58,327 nt of DNA from Acephala macrosclerotiorum (lineage: Eukaryota > Ascomycota > Leotiomycetes > Helotiales > Mollisiaceae). The position numbers were made by a program, and so were the translations under genes. The number at the start of each line of letters is the position of its first letter. Positions within the stretch are counted from its first letter, which is position 1. The notes beneath the pieces are model-generated. The model did no database searches and was not told the origin of the DNA. It saw only the letters and a program-made list of their open reading frames with translations. Where the stretch lies: contig MU119507.1 of NCBI GenBank assembly GCA_014904845.1, positions 2,905 through 61,231 of the forward strand, written 5' to 3'. Shown in pieces: positions 35,151-51,394 of this stretch.

Positions 35151-37925
35151 TTTTTTTATATTAATAAAAATTATTTTAATTTTAAATACTTATAAAATAT
35201 TTAAATTAAAAGTTTTTAATTTTAAATTTAAATCGTTAAATAAATTTAAAATAAATTTAAATTAATAATTATTTTCAATCGAGTATAAAATAAACGTAAT
35301 AAACGTAATAAACGTAAAAATATATATATATATTCGCGAAATACGAATCGTATTAAATATTATTTAATCGAGAAACGAAATAAAAATATATTAATAAATA
35401 ATTATATCAAAAAATTTTATATAATTATAATAAAAAAACTATTATAAAACGTTTTATAAAAAATAATATTCGAATTAAAAATAAAAGAAAATTTATAAAT
35501 ATAAATATATATAATATATTAAATTATTTTTAATTAATATTTAAAATTGAAATCGATTTTTTTAAAATAAATATTATAATATATTAAATAATTTATTTAA
35601 AATATTTAATTAAAAACTTTTAAAATCGATTATAAAAAAAAATTTAATAATATTAAAATAAATAAATTTTATATAAATTTAAAAAAATTTATTTTTATGA
35701 TTATAAATTAAATTTATTTTTAAAATTTAAAAAAATTTAAATATTTTTAAAAATATTAATAATTAATTATAAAAAAACGTATTTCAAAATAAAAAAAATT
35801 AATATTAAATAAAATAAAATTTTTTTAATAAAAATAAAATTTAAAAAAAATTAATAATTTTAATAAAATAAAATTTTAATAAAAGTTTTAATTATATTAA
35901 TTAAAAAATAAATTTAAAAAAAATAAATATAATAATATTAATATTTTATAATTTTTTCGAAATAATTAATATATTATTAAAATTTAAAATCGAAATAATA
36001 ATAGTTTTTTTTATTATTAAATTTAATAAAATTATTAATTACAATTTAAATTTAAAAAAAAATTTATAATATATAATTTAAAAAATTGAAAATTACGTTT
36101 TAAATTTCGAATTTATTAAAATATAATTTTTTTTTAATTTAATATTAATTTAAAAATTTAAAATTTATATTTTAAATTTCGAATTTATTAAAATATAAAT
36201 TTTTTTTTGATTCGATATTAATAATTATATTTATATTTATTAAAAAAAAAATTTATTTATAAAAATTATTATTATTATTAATTCGTTTTCGTTTATTATA
36301 TTGTTTTTTATTTAATTTAATATTTATTTTTTATATAATACGATTTTTTTATAATATTTATAAAAATCGATTAAATTATAAAAATAAAAATTCTTATTTT
36401 TATAAATTATAAATATTAATTAAAAATTATTATTTTTATAAATTATAAATATTAATTGAAAATTATTTATAAATATATTTTATTAAATTTTTTTAATAAA
36501 ATTTTTTATAATTATTAAATTAAATTTAATTATAAACTTTTTAATTTTAATTAATATATTATTAATTTAAAATAATAATATTAAATATCGATTATAAATC
36601 GTATAAAAAACGAATAATAATTTTTTTTTTATAAAATATTATAATAAAATTAAAATTGATTGATTTATTATTAATTTGAAAAAATAAATTCGTATATTTA
36701 AAAAGAATTTATAATCGACGAAATCAATAAAAAAAAATTTAATAATAAATTATATTTATTATATAAATTTGAAAATAACGAATTTTATATTTATATATTT
36801 ATTAAATATTACGATTAATATTAATTTTAATTATATTAAATAATAAAAAAACGAATATTATAAATATAATATTAAAAATTATTAATAATTAATTTAATAA
36901 TTTAAAATTTAAAATAAAAATATAATAATAAATACGTTTATATTTTTATATATTAAAATAAAATATTAAATTTTTATATACGATTTTAATAATAAAATTA
37001 TTAATATATTATTAATCTTTTTTATAATTATTAATAGAAATTAATTTCATTTTTATTTATATTAAAAATATTTTAATATATATATTATTTTTTATTATTT
37101 TTTTTAAAAATTTAAATTTTTTAATTTTATAAATATTATATAAATTTTTAAAAACTTAATAATCAATTTATAATTTATTAAAAAAAAATTTAAAATTTTT
37201 TTTTTATAAAAAATATTTTAATTGCTTTTTATAATTTTATTAATAAAATTAAAAATATTAATAAACGCGAAAATTAATAATTATTTATTATAATTTTTTT
37301 TAAATAATTTAAATTTTTTATTTTTAATTAATAATTTTATATTATTTTTATTTTACAATTATTTTTATATATATTAAATAAATTTTTTATTTATTAAAAA
37401 TTTAAAAACTTAAATTAATTATACGATTTTTAACGTTTTTATAATATTTCGTTTTTTAATAAAAAAATAATTAATAAATTTTTTTAATATTATTTTTATA
37501 TTTTTTTATATAAATTTAAATATAATTAATTAATTATTACGTATTATATTATAAAATTAATTTCGTTATTAAAAGAAATTATATAAAAAATTTTGATTTT
37601 AATTTTAATTCGTTTTATTTATTTATTTAATATTAATAAATTAATTAAATTTATTATAAAAAATTAATCGATTAAAAAATACGATTTAAAATATTAAAAT
37701 TATTATAATAAAACGAAATATATTAAATACGTTTATTATAATTATTATAAATCGTATAAAATAAATTATTTTAATTATTTTATATAATTAAAAAAAATTT
37801 AAATTAATTTAATATTATTTATAAAATTAAAAATATATTAGTAAAAATAATAAAATTATAATTTTAAATATTAAATTTAAAAATATATATTTTAAATTTT
37901 TTTATTATTATTAATAATTAATTAA
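35150..37925. other. AT-rich RIP-like DNA
   Basis: No frames. Some duplicated blocks (for example about 36,400-36,470 with itself), but no element ends were found. Confidence 0.65.
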
Positions 37926-39850
37926 TTTTTTTAATTCTTTTTATTTATAATTAATAAAAATAAATATTATAATTAAAATATAATATTAATTGAAATTTAA
38001 ATACAATTTTATTAAAATTTTAATAATTAAAATATTTATATTTTATTATTTAATTTTAATTTTATAAAATTTATATTTTTTTTAAATTAAATTAATATTT
38101 TTTAAATAAATTAATATTTTTTTATTTTTTTTATAATATCGAAATTAAATTTTATTTTGTTATCAATTTTTTTAATAATAATATTTTTTATTATAATTTT
38201 TTAAATTTCGAATTATTAAATTGTAATTTGAAAAATAAAAAAAAATTTATTTTATTAAAATTTTTTAAATTTAATAAATTTAATTTATATATTTAAAATT
38301 AAATTTTTTGTAATTTTATTAATTATTTAAAATAATCTTTTTTATATTATTAAATTAAATAATATATATTTTTTTATTTTGTTTTATTTTTTTTTTTTTA
38401 TAAAATATTATATTTAATAATAATAAAATAAAATTTTTAAAATAATTCGATAAAAAATTCAAAAAATAAAATAAAATCGCGATTTTTAAAAATTCGAATA
38501 ATAATAATATTTTATATTTTTTTAAACGAATAAATAATAATTTTAACAATTCGAATTTATTATTTATTTCGATTTAATTATATAATTTTTTTTTAATATA
38601 ATCGCATTTTTTTATTATCGATTTTTTAATTAAAAAATTATATATGAAATTTTTTAAAAATATTAATAATAATATATTTTTATATTATTTATATTCGAAT
38701 TTAAATAAAATTTCAAAAAATAAATAAATAATAATATAATTAAAATTAATATTTCGAATAATATTTTTAAAAATAAAAAATATAAACATTAAAAAATTAA
38801 AAATAATATATAAAATAAAAAAATAAAATAAAAAAATTTAATATAATTTTTTTCGATTTTTATTTAAAAAATAATAATAATAAAATTTATATTTATTAAA
38901 AAAAATTTAAAAAAAATTTATTTAAATTAATTCGCGAATATTTAATTAAATAATTAAAATCAAAATATTTTATTATAATTTGATTATTAATATAATTTAT
39001 AAAATTATTCGTAATATATTTATTTTTAATAAATTTTATCGTAATATAATTATTTAAAATTTTGTTTATTTATTATAATTATTTCAATAATAATTAAAAA
39101 TTTACGATTTTTTAAATTTTTCGTATATATTTTTTTAACGTTTAAAAAAACAATAATATCTTTTTTAAAATAATTAATTTAAATTTTTATTTCGTTTATA
39201 TTTAATATATTTTTTTTATAATATTTCATTTATTAAAAATATTAAAATATTTAAAAAACTTTTTTTTAATTTAATTTTTATATATAAATCGAATCGAATA
39301 TAAATAATTTTCGTTTTAAAAATATATAAATTTTTATTTTATTTAAATTATTTTATAAATTGAAATTAAAAAAAAAATTTAAATTTTTTTTTATAATTAT
39401 AAATATTAATAAATAATTTCTTAATAAAATATTATATACGATAATATTATAAATTATATTATAAATTATATTTAATTTTATTTTTTATTACTCGTAATAA
39501 TATTATTAAATATATTTTTTTTACGTTTTAATTAATATTTTAATATTTTTATTATATTTATTAAAAACTTTTTAATTGTTTTTTTTATTTCTCGATTATT
39601 AAATAAATTAATATAAAATAATTTTTTTAATATAATAAATTTTAATTATAATAAATTAATATTTATTAATAATAAATAAAATAAAATAATTTTTTATTTT
39701 AATATTAATAATAAATAATATTATAATTAAATAATTATTATTATAATATATTTATAATAAATAAAATTTAAATAATAATTTTTTTTTTTAAATATTAATA
39801 CGTAATATTTATTTTCGTCGATTATAAATAAAATAAATAAAAAAATTAAT
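37926..39850. mobile_element. Decayed TIR DNA transposon, copy 1
   Basis: About 1.9 kb aligning in direct orientation with 54,800-57,107. Shared blocks include gtatatat...aacgttt near 39,120/56,378 and tttatttcgtttatatttaa near 39,187/56,447. The right end (39,803-39,845) is an inverted match to the left end (37,926-37,972), which is strongly decayed. Size and inverted ends suit a Tc1/mariner-class element such as the fungal Fot1/pogo type. No transposase frame survives. Confidence 0.6.
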
Positions 39851-40061
39851 CGATTATTATTCGTATTAAAAATAAAATTAAATCCAATTAAATTATTAAT
39901 AAATAAAAAACGAAAAATAAAAAAAATTAAATTTTATAAGTTTTTCTTTTATAAAAAAACATTATTAATAATAATACGTTTAATTTTTTAAAAATAAAAA
40001 TAAATAAAAATAAATTTTCAATTATTAATTAATAAATAAAAACTTTTATTAATATTATAAT

Positions 40062-40286
40062 TATCGAAACAAATATTATATAATATTTACGTGCGACTCG
40101 AAATCGCATATAATTAGTATTGTTTTATTTTTATTTTCGAAATAAAATTTTTATATTTCGAGTTTTGTTTTTCAAATAATTAAAATTAATTATAAATTAA
40201 TACGCATATTAGTATTCAAAGAAAAGTTCTACGTATATTTAGATCGTTTTATTAATAAACTCGATATTTTTAATATAATATTAATA
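40062..40286 (+). repeat. Left LTR of outer element
   Basis: 225 bp. It aligns throughout with 52,661-52,885; differences seen are nearly all C/T or G/A transitions. A related LTR sits at 9,773-9,966 in reverse. Confidence 0.75.
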
Positions 40287-43200
40287 CTAATTAATAATTG
40301 CTTTTAATTACAAATTAATAAAAATTTATTAAAAAAAAACGAAATATAACAAACTAAAAATATGAATAAATTTATTATAAAAAGTACTAAAAAATCTCGA
40401 TTAAATATTATTAAAAACTATCGAATTATAAAAAGGTTTTATTACTTTTTTCTATAAAAACGAAATTAAAATACTTAATTGTTTTTCGAGAACTTGAAAA
40501 AATCAATTATAAAAAAATTCGAATTTTTAAAGAATTAATTCAAATTTACGTTTATTACGCAAAATAATATTATTTTACGAAAAGTTCGATCAAATAATTA
40601 ATTGAATTACTATATTTATTATTTGATTTTAAATATCGCATTAAATCGATATTATTTTTTATTTTTTATTTCGATTATATTTACGTTTTACAATTTCGAA
40701 TTAATCGATCGAACAATATACTAGTATTAAATTACGATTATACGAAGTCTTTATAAACTATTATCGAAAAACGCTCTATAAAAACGTTTATTACAAATAT
40801 TTAATTAAACGTTTAATCAAACGCTTATCGAAAATACATATTTTTCGAAAACGTATATTCGTTTTTATATTCGTTTTTAAACTCGTTTCTATATTTATTT
40901 TTATTTATTTCTATTATTTAATCTTATTAAAAACGTTTAAATCGATTGAAAAATTATATACAAAATCAATTATTTATTGTTTTTTAAAATAGTATTTAAA
41001 AAAATAAAATAGAATATTAAAAAAAAATATATAAAATTTATTAATTAATATAACGAATAAAAACTTGAATAAAATAATAATAAATATTTTCGTTGTATTT
41101 AGTATTAAATACTATAAATTCAATAAATATACAAATTATATTATATTGAAATTCTTTAAAAATAATTTCAATAAATAAATAAAAAAAACGTTTATTAAAA
41201 AAATATTAATTTTTATTTAAAATTTATAAAAAGTTTTACGCGAGTAAAAAATATAAATATCGAAAAACGAAAAACAAATTACAAAATTATTTATAAATAT
41301 TATTATAAGTAAAAAAAAATACTATAAATAAATTAAAAACGAAATAATAATTCAATAAAATGCATTTTATTTTAAATTCAAATAAAATTCAAATAATATT
41401 CGAAAAAAAATCATTTAAAATAAAAATATTATTCTTTAAAATAATTTACTTTTACGATTATAAAACTTTCAAATTCAAAACATTTTAAATATTTAATTTT
41501 ATAGAATTTAAATCTCGAATATATAATATTTTAATATATAATTTTTAAATATTCAATTTTTAAATCGATAATTTTATTAATCGATATATTAATAAAACAA
41601 TTTATAAAATCAAAGAAATACAAATTATAATTAAAACGCTAGATCGAACGATAATTTTTAATATAATAATTTTTAATTTCTACAAAATATACTAATAAAA
41701 TTACTTACGAATTTAATAAAAATATATATTAATAATAATAAAAAATATAACAAAAAATTATTCGATATTTTTAACGTTAAACTATAAATTTTTTACGATT
41801 ATTGTTTTAAAATTAAATTATTAAAAAACTAATATAATAAAACATTTTTTATTATATTTAAAAATCGTACGAATTTATTTTATTATAATAAAATTACGAG
41901 AAAAAAATATAATTTCGTAATAATAATAAATAAAATTCAAATATATTTAAAAACAAACGAAAATCGATAATTGTATATATTTTTATAAAAAGAAATTATA
42001 TTACTACGAATTATTATTACTAATTAATCGAAAATTAAATTAAAATATTTTTAATTATTTTTCGATCGATTTTAATAAATTTAGCGTAGTTTATTAAACG
42101 AATATTATATAAAATATAATCTTTGAAATTAAATTATTAATATTTATAAAAATATTGAAAAATATAATTTTATATTTTATAAATTTATAAATACGTTTAA
42201 AAACGTTTATATCGAATTGCAATTTATAATCGATATTATAATACGTTTACAAAAAACGTAATAATATAATAATAACTTTAATTGCAATTTTTAAAAAAAT
42301 TAAAAAAATTATAATAAAATCGATTAAAATTAAATCGATCGAATATACGAAAAACGCGATAAAAAACGCAAATATAAATCAATTTCGATTTTTCGATTTT
42401 TTCGATTTAATAAGAAAAATAAAAAACTATTTCAAAATAATAATAATTATTATACGAATTATAATTATTAAAAGAAATTTTATTAAAAAAAAAATATTAT
42501 ATTTATAATAAATCAAATTATTAATTAATAAAATATATAATAAAAAAACGATAATAAATATATTTTAAATTCTAATAATATATTTAATATATTATTAATC
42601 GCGATATTATAATAATTTATTATTAAAGTTTTTTTATTAAATACGAAAATTTAAAAAGTTTTTTAAAAAATAATAAAATCGAGAAAATCGATTAATTACT
42701 AATAAATATAAAAATAAAAAATAAAAATAAAAATTATTTTATCGAATTTAAAAAAATTAATAGTATTTAAACGATAATTATTTTAAACGATTAATTTATT
42801 TATTATATCGTTATAAAAAAAATATATTTAATTTATTTTTATAATAATTTAATAAAAATTTAATATTTACGTTTAAAAATCGATATTCGTTTAAAGTTTT
42901 TTAAAAGATTATATTAAATAGTAATATAATAAAAATATTAATAATCGATTAATTACAATTTCGAGTACTATAAAAAATCGATAATAAAATCCAATTAAAT
43001 ATATTAATAATTAGTATTTATAAAATTCGATTTAATAAAAAAATAATATTATTACAAAAAATAATTCAAATTAATACTTTTTTAAGTATTATTGTATTTT
43101 ACGTCGTTTTTACAATTATATTATTTTTATTTTATATTTAAAATATAAATAAAATAAAAATTAAATTTAATAATTTTAAAAACGTTTTAATTTAAAGAAA

Positions 43201-45170
43201 TAAAATTATTTTAATCGTGTAAAAATAAAATTACTTATAAATATTATTATATTAGTAAAAAAAGATTTTAATTTAAAATTATTTTATTAAAATCGAATTA
43301 CGATAATTATATTAATAATTCGAATATTTATTAATACAACGTTTATTAAAAAAGTTTCAACGTGTAAATTACAATATAAATATTAAATATATTTAGTATT
43401 TTATTAAATATTATTATTATTATTAAATATATAATAAATTACTTGAAAAATTTAAATTTATTTTACAAAATAATTATAAGTATAATTATTTTATTATTAT
43501 CGATATTTTATATTTAAATAGAAAATTAATATTATAAATAATAAATTTAATAATAATATTTTAAATAATTAAATTCTTAAAAAATATATTTATAAAAACG
43601 ATATAAAATACTTTTTAAATATATTAAATTAATATATATTAAAAACTATCGAATTATTTTATTTATAATATAAAAAAAAAATTTCGTTTATAAAATTTTA
43701 ATAATACACAAAAATAATAATAATTAAAATTAAAAAAAATATTTATTAAAATTTATAATAATATAAAAAAAATAAAAAAATATTATATTTTATTATAATA
43801 AGTTTACAAAATTATTTGAAATAAATTTATTAATAAATAAATCGATAAAAAATTAATTTTACAAATAATAATTAAAATAATAAACAATTTAATAAAATTA
43901 AATAAAATTATATTTATATTATTAATTTTTAAAATATATTTTAAAATAATCGATAAAAACGTATTATTTTTATTAATAATTAAAAAAATTAAAACAATTC
44001 GTACAATTACTAAAAAAATACAACGTTTATATATTAAATATTAAATTATAAACGTATTTATAATAAAAAATAATTTAAATACAAAATTTATTTTAAATTT
44101 ATTAATTTTTTTAAATGTACGTATTTAATTGAAAAAAAAAACTAGAAAAATTTATACAAATTATTAATAACAAATAAAAAAATATATACGATTAATATAT
44201 TTTATAAATTAATTAAATTTCGTTCGACGGTAATTAAATCGAATTATATAAAAAAAATACTTTATAAAAAGATTATTAATAAAAAACTACTTTTTATATT
44301 TTTTTCGTTCGACGAATTAAATTAAAAAAATTTAAATAATAAATTACTCGTAGAATAATATAATCGAAAACGATCGAAAAAATTACATAATAATAAAAAA
44401 ATACTCGATAAAAAATCACGACGAAATAAATATTATTAATTTATTAAAAACGATAATAATAATAAAAATCTCGATAATATATTTATTATTATTATCGAAA
44501 ACGAAAATAAAGTATTTATAACGTTTATAATAAGTAAAAAAAAAATCGATAAAAAATTCTTATTATAATTACAAAAAGAAAACGTAATTATTACGTTCGA
44601 AATATTATTCGAAGAATTTTAACAAAAAAAAATCAATAATTTGATTATAAAAAAAGTTTTTTAATTCGTTAAATTTGATTTTATTAAATACGTTAAAATT
44701 CGTATTTTTAATTTAAAATTAATCAATAAAATCAAAAATAAAACTATTAATAATTCGTATGAAAAATTAAAATTAATAATTTAAAAATATAATAATAAAT
44801 TTTTTTTTTAATATAATTTTCAATTATTTAAAGAATTAATTAACAAATTATTATCGTATTAATATTTTTTTTAATTCAATTTTTAAATAAAATAATTAAA
44901 ATATAATTTCGCGATATTATTTAAATTTATATATAATTAATAATCAATTTCTAGCGATTAATATTCGTATATTTATTAAAGTAAATTTATTATTTCTATT
45001 TATCGAATATTATTATAATAATTTTAAAACTATTATATAAAATAATAAAAATAAAAATACATTAATAAACTACGTATTACAAATATTATAAAAAGAAATT
45101 ATTAATAATTATATCTATATACGATTTTTATTTTTTAATTACGATCGAGAAAAAAATATTTAATATTATT

Positions 45171-45378
45171 TGTAAGTACAATATTAGTTTAATAGTCACG
45201 TGTGGCACTAGGCTAGATCGGGACTAGCGCCGCTTGCGCTAAAATTGAAATTATATTTTTCAATTTTTGCGTATTTATTAAATTTACAATTTACAATCAA
45301 TTAACGAATTATTTAGTTTATTTATTTATTTCGTTTTTAATTTATTATTAGTAATAAGTATTTTTAATAATACTAATA
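45171..45378 (+). repeat. Left LTR of inner element
   Basis: Contains the best-preserved GC-containing stretch of the region (about 45,195-45,242), with cacgtgtggcactagg and gggactagcgccgcttgcgc. The right LTR carries the same stretch with C/T changes. Confidence 0.75.
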
Positions 45379-48300
45379 TTAATTAATAGTTGTTTAATCA
45401 ATTATAGAACAATTAAATTTTTACTTAAAAAAAATTAATTTATAAAAAAAAAATTTTTTTTTAAATAATTTGTTTTTTGTAAAAAAATACTTAAAATAAT
45501 TAATATATTTTCGAAAAAATAAAAATTTACAAGAATTCTTTTGTAGAAATACGTCGAAAATATTGAAACTATTAAAAATTTAAAAAAAACAATATAAAAG
45601 CGATTTTAAATTTATATTTATTTTTCAAATTTGCGTTTATTACGTAAAATAATAACGTTTACAAAAAACGAATAAAAAAACGCGAAAACGATTTTAAGTT
45701 TATATTAATTTATTTGAATTTATATTAAAAACGAATTTTCAAAAAAAGTTTTACGTTTTTGTTTATTATTTGATTAAAAGTATATAAATATTAATAATAA
45801 TATTTATTTGAACTCGAATTAAAATTTTTAAATTTTTTATTATTTATTATATAATTATTTCTTAAAATAAAAAATTTGTTTAAAATTAAATTTTTTTATA
45901 ATAAAAACAAATAAAAAAAAATTTCGATTTTACGAATAAAAAATTTTTTAATAAAAAAATATTAAATAAGTATATTTTTTATCGTTTTAAAATATATATA
46001 AAAAAAAATATTTTGATCGCAATTTTTAAAAATACTTTTAAAAAAACTTCGAGAATTGTTCGCAAAAGATTTTACGTTTAATATACAAAAAATTTATTCG
46101 TCGTTTACGAGACTTTTTACGTATTTATAGAGTTTGAATATTGAAAAATAAAAAGTTTATTATCGATAATTTGAAAAAAGTTTTTCAATAAAAAAAATTC
46201 TATAAATAGACACCAAAAAAAATTATCAATCAATTAAAAAACAATAAAAATTTCTTTTTTCAGTAAAATCGATCGATTTATTTAATAAATCAAAGTATTT
46301 TAATACTAGTATTTAATACTCAAAATATAATCATTTTTATAATTTTAATTACTAGTACAAATTCTTTTATTATAAATACGATTATTTTTACGATTATTTT
46401 TTTATTACAATTTTTTTTACAAATACGAATTTGTTTAATACAATACAAAACATTTAATCTATTTATTAATAATCTTTTTAATAATAATCGAATCAATATA
46501 ATAATTTACAAAATATTTTTATTAAATTATTTACGAATTTAATAAAAATTTATATCGATAATAAAAAGTATAATAAAAAGTTATACGATATTTTTAATTG
46601 TAAATTGTCGATTTTTTATAATTATTATAATAAAATCGAATTATTTTAAAATTAATACGATAAAGTATTTTCTATTAATTTTATAAAACGTATAAACGCG
46701 TTTTATTTCGATAAATTTTTAAAAAAAAGTTTCGATTTTACTATACTAATAATAATAATAAAAATTTATTTTAAAATCGAAAAAAATTGTTAATTATATA
46801 TATTTTTATAGAGAAAAGCAATTCTAATAAAAATTATTACAATAAATTTAATAAAAATTAAATTGGATTATTTATAAATAGTTTTCAATCAATTTCAAAA
46901 GATTCAATTAAATTTATTATTAGAATATCAAACGAAATATAATTTACGAAATCAAATTATTAGTATTTATCGAGATATTAAAAAGTGCAATTTTATTCTC
47001 TATAAATCTATTAATACTTTTAAAAGTGTTTACATTGAATTACGATTAATAATAAATATTACGACGCGATCGCGTAAAATACAATAATATAATTTAGATT
47101 TTATTTTTTAAAATTAAAAAAAAAAAAAATTCGATTAAAATTAAATTGATTATACTTATAAAAAACGAAATAAAAAACGCGATCGAAAATAAAATCGAAA
47201 ATATTAAAATCGAAAAAACTTTCAAAATAAATATCGTAAAAATTATAGATTTTAAAAAAAATTATATTAAAAAAAATACTATATTTATAGTAAATCGAAA
47301 TATTAATTTACAAAATATATAATAAAAAAATAATAATAAATATAAATAAAGTTTCAATAATAAATTCAATATACGATAAATCGAGATATTATAATAATTT
47401 ATTATTAAAATTTTTTTATTAAAATCGAAAAAATAAAAAATTTATTAAAAAATATTTAAATAGTAAAAATTGATTAATTACTAATAAATATAAAAATAAA
47501 AAACGAAAATAAATTTTTTTTTATTAAATTTAAAAAAATCGATAATATATAAACAATAATTATTTTAAATAATCAATTTATTTATTATATTATTACGAGA
47601 GAAAATATATTCAATATTTTATTATTATAATTCGAATTACTCGAATTAGATTAATATTTTGTAGAAATTTTTCAAGAGATTATATTAAATAATAAAATCG
47701 TCGAAATATTAATTACTAATTAATCGCAATTTATAGTATTATAAAAATTTGATATTAGTATTTAATTAAATATTTCTACGATCGAAGTTTATAAGATTCA
47801 CTTTAATAAAAATATTACTTTATTACAAAAAATTATTCGAATCGATATTTTATTAAATATTATTATTTTTTACGTTATTTCTATAAATACACTTTTTTTA
47901 TTTTGTATTTAAAATATAAATATTATACATATAAAATTCGATAATCTAAAAAATATTTTAATTTAAAGAAATAAAATCGTTTTTATTATAAAAAAATAAA
48001 ACTATTTATAGATATTACTATATTAATTAAAGAAAAATTTAATTTAAAATCATTTTATCGATATAAAATTACGTTAATTGTATAAACGTTTTAATTATTT
48101 ATTGATACGACGTTTTATAAAAGTTTTTCAATAAATTAATTATAATATAAATATTAAATATATTCAATATTTTACTAAGTATTATTACTACTATTAAATA
48201 TATAAATAATTACTTAGAAAATTTAAATTTACTTTGAAAAATAATTACGAGTTTAATTATTTGATTATTGTCGACGTTTTATACTTAAATAAAAAACTAG

Positions 48301-51203
48301 TTTTACAAATAGTAAATTCGTTTATAGTATTTTAAATTATGAAATTTATAAAAAATATATTTACAAAAACAATATAAAATATATTATATATATATTGAAT
48401 CGATACATATTAAAAACTATCGAATTATATTGTTTATAACGTTAAAAAGAATTTTTTGTTTATAAAATTTCGATAAAACACTAAAACAATAATAATTGAA
48501 ATCAAAGAAATACTCGTTAAAACTTATAATAATATAAAGAAAATAAAGAGATATTATATTTTATTACGTTGAGTTTACGAGATTATTTATAATAAATTAA
48601 TCGAAAAACAAATTGATAAAAATATAATTTTACAAATAGTAATTAAAATTATTAACAATTTAATAAAATCGAACGATATTGTATTTATATTATTAGTTTT
48701 TGAAATTTATTTTAAAATGACTAATAACAACGTTTTATCGCTATTAATTATTAAAAAAATTAAAGTAATTCGAGTAATTACTAAAGAAATATATTGTTTA
48801 TATATTTAACGTTAAATCAACGACGCGTTTATAATAAGAAACGATTCAAATACGAAGTTTATATTAGATTTACTAATTTTATTGAAAATACGCGTTTGAC
48901 GTAAAAAAAGCGAATAGAAAAAATTATATAAATTATTAGTAATAAATAAAAAAATATGTACGATTAATATATTTTATAAATTGATTAATTTTCGTTTAAT
49001 AATCGTTAAATTTTATAATCGAGTTAATAATTAAAAAAATAATTAAAAAAATTAAAAAAAAGTTTTATTGTTTTTTGATTAAAAAGAAATTTTTTTGTTT
49101 TTTTAATTGAATGAAACAAACAAAGAATTAATCAAAAAACGTATATAACAAAAAATTTAAATAAAATAAATATTATAATTTTATTAAAAACGATAAAGAA
49201 AATTACAAAAATTTCAATAATTAATTTTTTACTACTATCGTCGAAAAAATTAAAATCTCTATAATCTTTATAACAAATAAAGAAAAAAACAATATAAAAT
49301 TATTATTAAAACTACGAAAAAAAAATATAATTACAATTTTTAAATAATTATTCGAAATATTTTTAAAAAAAAAAATCGATAATTTGATTACAAAAAAAGT
49401 TTTTAGTTTCGTTTAATATAATTTTAATAAATATATTAAAATTTGAATTTTTAATTCGAGATTAATTAATGAGATTAAAAATAAAACTATTAATACTTTT
49501 TACAAGAAATCGAAATTAGTAATTTAAAAATATAATAATAAAAAAAAAAATTTTTTACGCAATTTTCAATAATTCAAAAAATTAATTAACGATTAATTAT
49601 TATTTTAATACTTTTTTTAATTCAATTTTCAAACAAAAAAAATTAAAATATAATTTCGCAATATTATTCAAATTTATATTCAATTTATAATAAACTTTTA
49701 ACGATTTATTTTAATACGTTTATTGAAAAAAATTTACTATTTATATTTATTAAATATAATTATAATTATTTTAAAGTTTTTGTATAAAATTGTAAAAACA
49801 AAAATATATTAATAAATTATATATTACAAATATTATAAAAAAAAACTATTTATAATTATATCGATATATAATTTTTGTTTTTTAATTACAATTATTAAAA
49901 TACAAATCGATAATACGTTTATTCTAATAAAAGAAAAATTTTCTATTTTCAAAAAAAACGAATTCAATAAAATTAAATTTTTAATTAAATTTAAAAAAGT
50001 TTTAATATTAGAAATATTATTGATTTTTAATAAATGCGTTTTAATTCAATTTGAAAATACAATTTAATTACGACAAAAAAATTAAAATAAGAAAATTAAA
50101 CTAGTAAATATTAAATTATTTAATTTTCAAATTAAATATTGAAAACAATAAATTAAAAGAATTTATATTATTATAATTTATTAATTTAAAGCAATTTTCG
50201 ATTTGTTTATTGTTATTCAATATTAAAATTTAACGAAGAAAAAAATTATTACGTTAAATAAAAAATTAAAATAATAAATTAAAAATTTGAATCGAAAATT
50301 CAAATATATTACTCTCGATTTATTTACAACGAAATTTTTCGTTTTTATCGATAATTTGTTTGTAAATAATAAAGATTTTAATTTTTAAATTAAATATAAA
50401 ACTATTTTAATAAATGAATATTAATTAAACGATAAAAAGTTTAAAATCAAAAGAAATTTTATTTATTACAATTCTATTAAAAGTAAACGCGTTATTAAAA
50501 GCGTTTTAATTTTTGAAATATATAGTATAGTAAGAAAAATCGATATAGTGATTATAATTGAATTTATTATTGATATAATTACTCAATAATTCGATCTTTT
50601 TAAGATCTCGATAATCGTTTACATAAATTTATATTCGTTATACGAATATTTAATCAAATTGAGAATTACTAAAAAAAAGCGTTTTATAATCGATATTATA
50701 ATTTTTTACTAATCGTATAAATATAAAAAATTATAAGAGATTTAATAAATCAACGATTAAAATAATGTAATAAATATTATAATAAAATCAGTATTTAATA
50801 AAACTTTGAAAAAGTTTCTAAATACGAATTATTTTAAAATTCGAATAAAAAAATAAATTAAAAAAAAAAAAACGACAAAAATAATATAAAAAATTAAAAA
50901 GAATATTTACTGAGAAAAAATAAAAAAAAAGTAATTTTTGCGTTGTATTTCGAATCCTGTGATTGCTTGATTTATAAGACTAAGAAAGAGAGAATTATTT
51001 CAATTTCGACGTTTATAATTCTCGATAAACTTCGAGAATAATACTAATCTATTAACGTTGTTTTTAAAGTTTAATTACATGATTTTTATATTGAAATATT
51101 AGCGAGTTTTATATATCAACGAATTACAATAAAAAAAGAGAATAATAGCGTTTTTTAAATAATTGAATTGAATTAATTCTTGTTACAAAAAAAGAATTGC
51201 TAG

Positions 51204-51394
51204 TGTAGATACAATATTAGTTTAGTAGTCACGTGCGGTATTAGATCAGATCGGGACTAGTGCCGTTTGCGCTAAAATTGAGATTATATTTTTCAATTCT
51301 TGCGTATTTATTAGATTTACAATTTATAATCAATTAACGAATTATTTCGTTTTTAGTTTATTATTAATAATAAGTATTTTTAGTAATATTAATA
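51204..51394 (+). repeat. Right LTR of inner element
   Basis: Preceded by a purine-rich aaaaaaagaa (about 51,187-51,196), where a polypurine tract is expected. It ends just before the TTATT duplication. Confidence 0.7.

Larger units (their letters stand above)
45171..51394 (+). mobile_element. Nested LTR retrotransposon (inner element)
   Basis: LTRs at 45,171-45,378 (208 bp) and 51,204-51,394 (191 bp; the left copy has an extra TTTA-type expansion) begin TGTA(A/G)(G/A)TACAATATTAG. They share the word atcgggactag. TTATT flanks both sides (45,166-45,170; 51,395-51,399). Its interior aligns with the outer element: about 46.4-49.9 with 41.6-45.1 kb, and 49.93-51.20 with 51.43-52.66 kb. So a relative of the outer element landed inside it. 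The LTRs differ from those of the outer element, although the interiors are homologous. No coding frame survives. Confidence 0.75.

Noticed and set aside
38355..38549. 64-codon Leu/Phe/Ile/Lys frame
   Set aside because: Pure product of A/T composition inside a decayed transposon.
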